Assembly (NCBI GenBank): GCA_030141605.1
Contig: JAQGDQ010000161.1
Location: 188,001-248,000 of the forward strand
DNA: 60,000 nt
From: Tubiluchus corallicola
Lineage: Eukaryota > Priapulida > Priapulimorpha > Priapulimorphida > Tubiluchidae
Reading direction: 5' to 3'
Shown here: piece after piece, positions 49,720 through 60,000 of the stretch
How the letters are laid out: each line of letters begins with the position of its first letter
How positions within the stretch are numbered: the stretch's first letter is position 1
Position numbers and translations under genes: made by a program
Notes under the pieces: generated by a model
Told to the model about the DNA's origin: nothing
The model's input: only the letters and a program-made list of their open reading frames with translations
The model's database searches: none

Positions 49720-49850
49720 AGTTTTGTATATTAGTGTCATAATTTGTTGTGCTAGTTGCCCTTTAACTTGTCGGAGATATGTGCTAGATGCTATTTTTGT
49801 TATTAGAGTGTTCATCCCATGAAAGATTATTGTCTACCTGTATGCCGAGA
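49720..49850 (-). mobile_element. Fragment of the same LINE family as 50.5-53.1 kb
   Basis: Matches LINE positions about 51240-51390 in the same orientation, sharing TTGCCCTTTAACTTGTCGGA and TCATCCCATGAAAGATTATT, with substitutions and small deletions. It lies between TA-rich simple sequences. Too short to show coding motifs by itself. Confidence 0.8.
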
Positions 49851-49872
49851 AATTATATATATATGGATATAT

Positions 49873-50460
49873 AACCGACGAGGCTACAGCTGCGACAACG
49901 GTACCATTTTCGACGATCTATACGTCAAACAACAGGTCTCCACCCAGGCGTTCGCACCTTGGGGTTTATTTTTCGAACTGGGTCCATCGTGAGGAACGGT
50001 GGGCGAAAAACCTCCAAAAATCGCCCTTTTTGACCGTTTTCCAAAAAATTGTAAAACTTATATCTCTTATTTCTAGAAATCCGGAATCGGCCGGAAGGGT
50101 GCTGGTAATAATTGAATAGCCCATTCAACGGGGGGTGTAATAGTCATATTTAGATTTTACGAGAGGGTCACCAGTGCTCGCTACGGGCATTTTCCTGGAC
50201 CCAACTCCCAATTTTTTCGAAATTTTGGCCAAACGGCCTGTAGAAAAAACGTTCTAGCGGCTTTCAGTGGGACTCTTGGAAGGAGATATATAGCTCTTTA
50301 GAAAAAGGAAGAACAGGGATACACGATGATGTGGGCTGCATTTTAGGACATGTCCATCAAGAGGAGTGACGACGAGATGTTAATTAGATGTTCCATTTTT
50401 GGCAATTTTCGCTTGGAGAACTGCTGACGCAAAGCAATTGCTGTGACGTCATCCATTATA
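49873..50460. repeat. GC-richer block of unknown origin
   Basis: About 590 bases with clearly higher GC than its surroundings, lying between two TA-rich runs and two LINE copies. It contains GGGCGAAAAACCTCCAAAAA and similar runs. No gene found. A related phrase occurs near 23640-23720, so it may be part of an interspersed repeat. Confidence 0.35.
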
Positions 50461-50463
50461 CTC

Positions 50464-50465
<2 letters not shown>

Positions 50466-50494
<29 letters not shown>
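50466..50494 (+). repeat. (TA)n microsatellite at LINE 3' end
   Basis: TA dinucleotide run directly at the LINE 3' terminus, as in CR1/L2-type elements that end in short simple repeats rather than poly(A). Confidence 0.85.
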
Positions 50495-50498
<4 letters not shown>

Positions 50499-50915
50499 AT
50501 CTTTATTTGCCATTAAAAACATTGATAATCACTGATAAAAACTTTATAGAGATAATCAATCAGTGTTAGTTAATAAAAACTTACACTGCTGAAGGCAAAT
50601 GCGTCAGTGCAATCTAAACTACTGTGCAGTAATGACGAATAAAATCAAACATATTTACAACTATACACAAAAAAATATAAAAAAAACTATGATTTAATTA
50701 ATATGGCCGTGGGTATATGAATTCGGAATTAGTGTGTATGTTGTCGTACTGGTGTGATGGTATTTCATATCTGGTTAATATTAGTGATTTTAATTTTGTT
50801 TTAAATGCTGATAGGGACTTGATTTGTTTAACCTGTAATGGTAGAGAATTCCAAAGTAAAATTGCTTGTTTGATTACAGAGTTCGTTCCATAGTGGGTAT
50901 TTGTCCTAATTTGTT

Positions 50916-51866
50916 TTAGATTGCTTGTTCTGGAATTAACGATAGGATTTGGAAAAAGGTAAATCTGTTATTCTGGAATGGTTTGCTGATGTTGTTAATG
51001 TATTTAAATATAAAAAGCAGAGTAAAATATTCTTTGTGTGCTTCAATGATTGGGAATTTTAAAGTTTTTCTCAGGTTAGTTGTTGAAGCTTTGAATTTTT
51101 GTCTACCTGCCTTGTGTTTGTATGAGTACCCAGCTATCAATCTCAACGCATAGTTTTGAAGGAGATTTAATTTTAAGTAATTTTCTCTTTTGGTTTTTTG
51201 AAGTAGCGTACATCCATATAAGAAGTGTGGTAGAACTAAAGTTTTATATATTAGTGTTTTAGTTTCCTTTGTTAGTTGCCCTTTAACTTGTCGGAGATAT
51301 GATGTGCTAGATGCCATTTTTGTGTATATGTTATTAAAGTGATCATCCCATGAAAGATTATTGTCTACTTGTATGCCCAGGAATTTAACATTGTTAGTTT
51401 GTTTGATTACAGCATTATCTATTGTCAAAGTGGTTGATGATGCATCATTAGTATTTAATGAGGGTGACAGTATCATGAATTCTGTTTTGTCATTATTCAT
51501 TTTTAGCTTGTAATGACTAAATGCCATATTTATATTTTTTATATCTTCTTCTAAATAATTTTTTGCAGTTTGGACATTTTCATGGGCTATGTAGATTGTA
51601 GTGTCATCAGCGTATTGCGTTATTTGTGAGTGTTTTAATACACTGGATATGTTGTTTATATATAGGCAAAATAATAACGGACCTAGTAGTGTTCCTTGCG
51701 GTATACCTCTGTTTAACGTGGCCCAGTCAGAAAAGTTGGTTGTATCTAACTTTACTCGTTGTTGTCTATCTTTGAGATAATTTTGTATCAGTTTTAACGA
51801 TATCGAATCTAATCCGATTTGTTTTAAATTATCGTAAAGTAGTTCGTGATTAATGCTATCGAAAGC
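50916..51866 (-). pseudogene. LINE reverse transcriptase, palm and thumb
   Basis: Open from FDSINHELLYDNLKQIGL, through RGIPQGTLLGPLLF and the catalytic QYADDTTIY (YADD at 51614-51603), to the thumb region FLGIQVDNNLSWDDH. The two palm aspartates are present. The frame is cut upstream by a stop at the junction with foreign sequence (51867) and shifts near 50940 before the C-terminal segment. Confidence 0.85.
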
Positions 51867-52012
51867 TTATAACCTTATAACCGATAACCTTATATCCTTA
51901 ATTCAGTAAAAGCTGCTGCGCTCGCTTCGCGTTGTAAATGAGGACTATTTAGGATGTTCGCATATATTTGATTATAAGTGAATTTGTACGCAACATTTTT
52001 TGCGGGGCCTTT
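51867..52012. other. Non-RT sequence inside the LINE
   Basis: 146 bases, starting with repeats of ATAACCTTAT, stand where about 60 codons of reverse transcriptase should be (between IIYD and the FDSINHE motif). This is deletion plus insertion of filler sequence or a small inserted element. Confidence 0.6.
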
Positions 52013-52392
52013 GCTAGTCATAAATAATCCTTTCCCAAACTTTGACAAAACAATGTAGTACAGAAATTGGGCGATAATTCATGAGGTCACATTTTGATTG
52101 GATTCACGTTTGTCATTTTACATACAGTTGGAAATTCGCCTCTCATATTTATCTGATTAGCAATGTAAGTCATATGCAGGTTTATTACAGGTGCACTATT
52201 TTTTATAATTTTGATAGGAATATCTGATGGTCCACTCCCTTTGTTAGAATTTATTTTATTTACCATGTCCATAATTTCTCCTACTGTGACGCTTGTAAAT
52301 GAGAATAATGTGGTAGTCGATTTGTTTTTTAATTTGTTAATTATATTATTGCTAATTTGAGAAGCCACTCCCCTAAAATTTTCAAGATTCAA
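52013..52392 (-). pseudogene. LINE reverse transcriptase, N-terminal part
   Basis: 52392-52087 reads as fingers sequence with GSGPSDIPIKIIK and NMRGEFPTVCKMTNVNP. After a frameshift near 52085, NYRPISVLHCFVKVWERIIY (52079-52022) continues the canonical RT order up to the foreign segment. Confidence 0.8.
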
Positions 52393-52716
52393 GAATGTTG
52401 CCTTTAGCGCGTTGGCAATATATTTGGGCTTTGTAATAACAGTGTTGTTAATTTTAGTCTATTTTAACGCTCATATATATATATATATGAAGGTCCAGTT
52501 CATTTTTGCTAAATCGATTAAGTATGAATGTTTGTTGTATTGGGCGTTGTCTCTCATTATATGCCAGGCTGAATTTTGGTTATTGTTATGTTGTGGGGAT
52601 ATTTTATCTATTACATTTTTTCTACATTTTATTTGTGAAATGATGATTTGAATAATCAGACAGGAAAGTATCATGTGTTACGAAATTATTGTTACTATTC
52701 GAAATGAAATGGCCGA

Positions 52717-53105
52717 TTACTGTGGCTGATGTTTTAGAAACTTGGGGGTAGGTTTATTGTTATTAAGTATGCGGACATTATATTGTTTTAAGAGCTCTGT
52801 GTATGTTTTGTAAGCCAGCGTGTTCGTAGCTAAAATATCGAGGTTGAAATCGCCCATTATAAGAACACTTTTTTTATTTTCGAAAACACAGCCTTCTAGT
52901 TCCTCACTAAAGTATTTAAAAAATATTTTATGTTTGAGATTGGGTGGTCTATATATGGTTCCCATAACATAGTTCTCAATCCTGCATCACACAGATTCAA
53001 TCTTGCCGGTTCTAATGCCTTTAATTTCTTGTGGTCTCAGGTGTGAAGCTATATGCATTGCAACCCCTCCATTTTCATCGTGCGCCGATCGAGACGGGCG
53101 GACGT
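52717..53105 (-). pseudogene. LINE endonuclease fragment
   Basis: Contains ENGGVAMHIASHL, a stop, then MGTIYRPPNLKHKIFFKYF and the catalytic-type IMGDFNLDIL motif of EEP/APE-like endonucleases. The N-terminal catalytic motifs upstream are missing (5' truncation) and one in-frame stop is present. Confidence 0.75.
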
Positions 53106-53110
53106 CTGCA

Positions 53111-54337
<1,227 letters not shown>

Positions 54338-54703
54338 TGAAAGAAAGAGCGAAAGAGAGTGAGAGAGAGAATTAAAGGAATGGAGAAGAGATGTACGTTG
54401 ACCGCATGAGTTTGCCAGTGTAGCGGACTAGTGATAGTGGTCTAAATGACTATCCAGATATTTGGGCAGAAAAGACTAGATAAGCGAGTAACCAATGCTT
54501 AGCATTCCGGACTAGTTCTTAAGCAAGTGAGCTAGGCTGTAGTTAGTAGGGAAACAATTTTCTGTTTAACGAACTTCGTAAATAAGAAGTCCAACGAAAA
54601 CTATCATCGCTTAGGAACCCTTTAAGAGATGTCCTGTGAGCACCTTCCATAACATTAGCGTCAAAAAGGATTTTTGTGCAACAAAACTTCGATTTCTTTA
54701 TAA

Positions 54704-55140
54704 ATTATTATTATCATTATAACTCTTTATTTCGGGCATATAAACATAAACATATATACATGAATCCTCTATTTACAGGGTTATAACAGTTACCAGTATT
54801 TACATATCATTTTTAACAATTTCCAGTATAGCTATGCTAGTATTATATTATCATTACCTTCTTAACTGACATTGATATCAATTACCTAAAATTAATTAAT
54901 CCCGTTAGGTTAGTGATAAAATAAAATTTTCTAGCCAAATATCAGCAAAGTTAATTAAAATAAAAATATCACAAGTTAACATATAATTAATATCCTGGTG
55001 TTGTAAAACATTTACAAATTTTTCTCTTTTCAAGTGATTTACGAATTTGCATTCAAACAACAGATTGGTGTGGGGCTTGACTGATGTGCCTCTAAACACT
55101 GGCACATATTATTTTCCCCAATATTTGACCCAAATTGAAT
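54704..55140 (-). mobile_element. 3' end of another LINE, likely
   Basis: The minus strand has a short frame with HTNLLFECKFVNHLKREKFV (like the C-terminal H-x-L-F-x-C region of LINE proteins), then about 200 bases of 3' UTR-like sequence, then CCCGAAATAAAGAGTTATAA and a run of AAT units, the usual non-LTR 3' terminus. Different family from the 50.5-53.1 kb element. Confidence 0.5.
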
Positions 55141-58100
55141 AGAAAATCATTAAAATTGCCCTGACCTGCTAGAAAGGTGCAAGCTAAAATCTCTTTATAA
55201 AGTTTCTCACTCTGCGAGCCTGGATCTAGTACTCAATACCAGGGTCAACTTCATATACATAACTGCGGTTGGACTGGAACGTAGTGTCAGAGATAAATAT
55301 CGAAAGTGGCAAGCTAACACTAGCTCGCATGTGGCTAGTTAAGAGCCTACAGACCACCGATCTTCGTGCTGATGCCGGCAGACTCAACTTGCGCAAAGCC
55401 GACCAGCAATTAGCAGGTATATCAGGTATAACGAAATGACAAATGTTACAGACTCTGCATTGTTACGGTAGAAAAATCAAGATGTTTTGGGAAAAACGTA
55501 ATTACATTGCAATCTGAGCACGCTTACCTAACTTCAGTCACAACAGGATTTGTGAATCAATAGCTTATTTATTACGTCGAGATATTTCTCTTCATTGATT
55601 ACCAGATCCCACGCGATAGCTAGACGCTTGTCTATGTGTAATTAATCTTCGACGCATGTAATCCCATATCATAAAAATCCTAGAGTTAATTTAAGTTGGA
55701 ATAGATTCAGATATCGCATGATATGCGCAGAGTAGAAGAAGTGCTCTGTCGGAAAAAAGGCTAAGGAAAACATTTTCTTTTGTATTAGAGAATTACAGAG
55801 ACGCAGTTGGTAAATATTGATTCTTGGCCACTTTTTGAACAACATATTCAGGCATGTTCAATCATAACATGTGCAGATGATGGTGAAAATAATTAATGCG
55901 ACACGTTAAACAATTAGTCTAATCAAATTTGTATAGCGATTATTAGCGATCCCTTATTACTAAATGATCGCTCACTGGGAATTTAATACCATGCACATTA
56001 CTTATGCATACTTGGTCATACATGTTTCAGTCAGTTAATGGTGAGTGAATGAATTCTGGTCGAAATCTGCGAGCATGACCGTGGTTATTAGTATTATTAC
56101 TTGACTATAGTTCCTATCTTTTTAGTTTCTATCTCGGGCTCTTAAGCAAACTCAGCCTTTTAATCACATCGTCGTCTGAGCCCCTATCTCAGGTGTCCAC
56201 CCTACAAATTTCGTGATTTTACGTACTATAGTTTATTAGTTATTCATTGTCAGTCGAAATACTGACCAATGTCTAGTGTTTTTACCCTGTTCACCGTACC
56301 GTTCTTTTGGCCCCAAACCAGATGTCTGTTTTGCTAGGGTTTCGTGACCCTAAGCCTCTGCGGTTGCAAATGAACATGAATTAAAACAGAAAGCCTTGAA
56401 AAACTAGCTCCGCTCTGTTCGCGAATAAAAATAGAATAGAATCTCAGTTCCCTTTGAAGTAATTACAGAAATACAAAAATTAAGATTAGGAATTACTCGT
56501 GTTTGTCTTTAACTTCTTACAGGGCAGGAGACGAGTAAGATCAGATTACAACTGCAGCATTCAATGGTGATCGGTAAAAAAAGTCACAGGAAAAAAGTCA
56601 CAATTAATTTATGCTGGCCAGGAAAAAGCTCATTTTTGGCTATGTAAGAAAGTCGGGTAATCAAAAAAAAATATTCTAGTCAATCACAATTTATTTAAGT
56701 ACCACCAACAATTAAAGTACTAAAACAGAAAATTTTTAAATCAGTTGTTAACTGGCAATACATGACTTGCACACACTGGCAACACTATTCATGTGTGTGA
56801 TTGTTTTTCTGTGACTTTTTTTGGGACTTTATTACACGGATTCACTTCAATGCGGAGGCTGAGGTATGCAATATGAAATCACGTCTGAGTGCTTCTGTAC
56901 GAGTTGAATCACGAAAGCCCCAACATCATTAATTATCCGAACTTGCACGCTAGGCTGGGCAGGCTGGAATTATGTATCCATTTCTAATGATGCTTGTGGT
57001 TAATTTAGACATATTATGATTCTAATTGTGGTAAACGTATCATATTTTCTCGAACTTATCAATTAATATTACTTGCCAAGGAAGGAGAATGAAGTTGAAA
57101 TTATAAGGGAAATGACGTGGAGCAATTCGATCAGAAAAGCCTTACTGACTGCACCACTATTGTAGCATTATATGTGCAGAGTAGAAAAATTAACTTGTTT
57201 CCCACCTTTTCAACGCGAAAAATGCTTCCCAAGCACAAACATTTAATTGTAAAACATAAAAAATAACGCCGTCTCCTGCTAATCCCAGCCTTGGTTAATT
57301 AATTCATTACCTAAAAACAATAATTAATGTGAAATTGACGTGTGGTACTGAACCACAATGCTGAGTTCAGTAGGTCATGCTCCGGTAAAGTGATATAGAA
57401 ATCGTCTGTCATGCTATTCCCAGATGATTTTTTTTCTTTTCGTCATTTTGCCTTTTAAACTAAATTGGATTCTGTGATTTAAACCGCTGTTATTTCCACC
57501 ATTCCCACGATTGAGCAGTAGCGTCAAAACGCGGTAGAAATATTCGCCATGTATGCGTATATCAAAATACTCATGTCAAAACAACTTTAACACGTTTTTG
57601 TATTAGTGCCAAAAAATATTTGTAGAACAACGAGTATGTAAAAATTGTTGTTTGAATAAAGTGAAGCACGAATTGCATGTAATTACTGAATGTCTACCGT
57701 AACATATAAGAGAGGAATTTTTTGGTATTCCCTCTGATTTTTGTACTAACTTTCATTAATGTATCCTAATGAGAAGTTTGTGCTTTTAAATGCGTCACAT
57801 AATGTAGAAATTATAAAAACTAATGATAGATCGGTCCAGAAAATGTTTGAATGCAGATATAACTGAGATAACTCAAAGCAAGCCTCACTGATTAATTGCA
57901 ATAATTGTAGAACAATAAAGCTATGCTATTAAAGCAAATGCCAGGTCTCTTAGGAAGTTGAGCTTATTCTAATATTTGAGAAAAATGTTAGAAAGTTTCA
58001 GTAATGAAATTGTGACAAGCGCCTCGTTTAACTAATAATTTCAATTTAAAAACGCGATTCCTTTCATGCTTGGGCGAGCTCATTTTGGTGAAAAATAGCG

Positions 58101-59056
58101 CCATCTGGTTACCGTGCAAAATAAACGCTATTCTGTCAAGTGCTTAAGCAATCAAACAAAAAATTGAACTATTAATAAAATATTCTGCTAGAAAAGGTTA
58201 CGAGTTTCAGTTTCTGCATTGCATGCAGGGTTGTCAGCTAAAAATTTAAAAAAGTAAACAATAAACAAACAAGCAGACGAACGAACAAATGTTTTCCAAG
58301 ACAACGGTTTAGCTCGATCAATCAACGAATATAATGTAAACTGTTGTTATCACTGCTGCTGTTGGTGTTTATGTTGCCAATGCCACAGTGGCCGTCATTA
58401 CGTTGCCGTTTCATAATTGTGTCAATGTGACTGGATAAAATAGTCTATTAGATGCATTATAGAACTGTCTGCCGATAGATATGTATTACGACACATTTAC
58501 GACCGGATGGCGCATAATTTTGATTGCCAAACCGAATGGCTTTTTGCAAATTACAGCCAACAAAATTGCTGTTTTACGGCGAAAGACGGAAACAAATAAA
58601 CATGAATTCTCACGATTGTGCGATATTGCATACTGCTACAGTCAGAAAACCCGAAGCACTGAATTTCAGGTTTGTCGATGGCTTTCAGTTTCACCACAGA
58701 AACGTTTTTAAAACATGAAAGATGCCAAAAAACCGTTTATCTCAAACCACTAAAAAGACCACAAAACTGAAAAGTAACAGAAATGAGCCTTTGCTGAACG
58801 TCTCATGGAAAGAAGCATTCTTGCTCTGTAATTTGTTAGTAACTAAAATGTTTATTTTAAACTGTAGAAACAATGCGAATAATATACGAGGTGTTTTCAA
58901 AAGTGCTTCATTATTTTTAATAATTTGTTAAAAATCAGTAGCAATTACAACAGTAAACAAATCACAATTCGGTGGCTGAGCCTCCGATTCGTGACGTTTT
59001 TAGTGGTGTCAAACTTGGCTTCATATCTACTTCAGCGGTATGAGACTCTACGTCAC
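55141..59056. other. Intergenic, no gene seen
   Basis: About 3.9 kb of AT-rich sequence. Short frames at 58.5-58.9 kb have no recognisable domain. Confidence 0.4.
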
Positions 59057-59100
59057 CAGTGGCGTCGTGCTATGGAGGCCCGGAGGGGGCGGCTTGTAAT
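59057..59100 (+). mobile_element. Possible hAT terminal sequence
   Basis: Starts CAGTGGCGTCGTGCTATGGA and runs into a G-rich stretch. CAGTGGCGTAGC-type starts followed by G runs are common hAT termini from memory. The hAT coding remnant 130 bases further supports this. No opposite terminus found before the window ends. Confidence 0.35.
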
Positions 59101-59187
59101 GAGCCGATAATGTGTAAAATTTTGAGGAACGGTAAAATCTCCCACTGTAGCATGATATGCGATTATATATACACATAGGTATGATTA

Positions 59188-59478
59188 TTGATTGAATCTA
59201 ATGTCAAGATGGAGAAAGTCAAGACTCTTTGCACCTTCTACAAGGTCTGGCTGATCCTTCTACAAACCCTCGAGTTGGAGTACAGCTTGTTCATTCATGC
59301 TGTCACTGCAGACTCTGTTCCTGAACATGTCAACACAAACTGCATGCACTCAGTATATTGTTATATGACTTCTTCTGGAATGGACAAACTTTACCCAATG
59401 ATCTCCATCGCATACCAGTTGATTCTGACTCTGCCCGTTACGTCTTGCTCTTGTGAGAGATCTGAAGTCTGTGGTTGA
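59188..59478 (+). pseudogene. hAT transposase dimerisation-region remnant
   Basis: 96-codon frame ending with MDKLYPMISIAYQLILTLPV then TSCSCERS, the highly conserved hAT C-terminal dimerisation motif (L-Y-P-x-L/I-x-x-A...L-x-x-P-V-T-x-x-x-x-E-R-S-F-S). The frame stops a few codons after ERS, where FSxLKxIK should follow, and the catalytic core is absent. Most like ZMYM1/THAP-type domesticated hAT relatives. An inactive fragment. Confidence 0.75.
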
Positions 59479-60000
59479 GCTCTTCTGGAGTGATGTTCTG
59501 CGTCGTTAGTACAAATTTTTAGTGCATTGATTCATATGTGTCACTGTATATCGCGTTTTACGCTTTAACCTCTGCTTTATCTTGGTGTAAACTGCAATAC
59601 CTGTCATTGCTTTTCTACTATACCCCTATAGTCATCCCGTAACGTATTCATGTTATGTTGTTGGCTTTGACAGTGTGTCTGAATCATTTAAAAATAACGT
59701 TTGTTGTTTGTTCAACATCTTCATCTTGCCTCGGAATAAAAAGTTTAGTAACTGTTAAAAATATTAAATTAAAGGTACATATGTTTTGGTAGTCGTGTTT
59801 TCATCGAATCTTTGGATTTCTGACAGCTAATAAACACTTAATTAAATTTTAATTTTAAATTTATTTTTAATTTTAATTAAATTTCTGTAGCTATAGCTTT
59901 AAGTTAAATGCCAGTTGGGAATAAATAAATCGTTTTTCTTGCACGCAAAATACTGGTGTGGAAATTCAAAATTATACGTTTTTTAAACAGTTAAGTTCCA
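59479..60000. other. Flank, no gene seen
   Basis: AT-rich, with a short palindromic TTTTAATTTTAAATTTATTT-type tract near 59847-59885. No gene recognised. Confidence 0.4.

Larger units (their letters stand above)
50490..53110 (-). mobile_element. CR1/L2-like non-LTR retrotransposon, 5'-truncated and decayed
   Basis: In minus-strand order: apurinic-type endonuclease (53.1-52.7 kb), linker, reverse transcriptase (52.39-50.9 kb), a C-terminal segment in a shifted frame (RTNTHYGTNSV, then AILLWNSLPLQVKQIKSLSA), a short 3' UTR, AATAAAG and a TA repeat. The endonuclease-RT order and 3' repeat tail fit the CR1/L2/Jockey-like group. Frameshifts, stops and a replaced internal segment make it inactive. 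Confidence 0.9.

Overview
The window looks like nuclear DNA of a bilaterian invertebrate, probably marine. It is AT-rich, with few genes and many repeats. The genes are animal genes (a RhoU/V-type GTPase, COP9 signalosome subunit 5, a claudin-like tetraspan, eIF5 and a DIRAS GTPase). Non-LTR retrotransposons, hAT transposon relics, tRNA-derived SINEs and long microsatellites fill much of the rest. One SINE (43543-43790) resembles tRNA-SINEs I recall from molluscs and other marine invertebrates; that is weak evidence for a lophotrochozoan and I do not name a species.

Layout: 1-20 kb is the gene-bearing part. It holds the last coding exon of a RHOU/RHOV-like gene (+), an intronless CSN5 gene (-, convergent with it), an intronless claudin-like tetraspan gene (+), an intronless eIF5 gene (+) and an intronless DIRAS gene (-, convergent with eIF5). 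The four complete coding sequences are uninterrupted, and each has a plausible 3' splice site 6 to 36 bases upstream of its ATG. This suggests 5'-UTR introns or spliced-leader trans-splicing. The genes have unrelated housekeeping or signalling roles (deneddylation, translation initiation, small GTPase signalling, junction or membrane biology) and show no operon-like relation.

From 20 to 60 kb I find no convincing complete gene. The region holds a palindromic MITE-like element (20.1 kb), hAT transposase relics (20.4-20.7 and 59.0-59.5 kb), a LINE C-terminal fragment (20.8 kb), a CR1/L2-like LINE pseudogene with endonuclease and YADD reverse transcriptase (50.5-53.1 kb) plus a second fragment of the same family (49.7 kb), another LINE 3' end (54.7 kb), a tRNA-derived SINE (43.5 kb), and a 385-bp foldback carrying hammerhead-like sequence (37.5 kb). 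Microsatellites and minisatellites are very long: a 574-bp ATTC array, two GA arrays over 100 bp, a 145-bp TTA array, and a 33-bp minisatellite encoding a Cys-rich 11-residue repeat. Two isolated exon-like ORFs (21.2-21.4 kb and 44.9 kb, both -) are the only hints of further genes.

The most noteworthy items are the hammerhead-like motifs in and near the foldback, the consistent splice acceptors before intronless genes, and dispersed repeat pairs recognisable only by comparing distant parts of the window. Nothing here amounts to a clearly new biological system.
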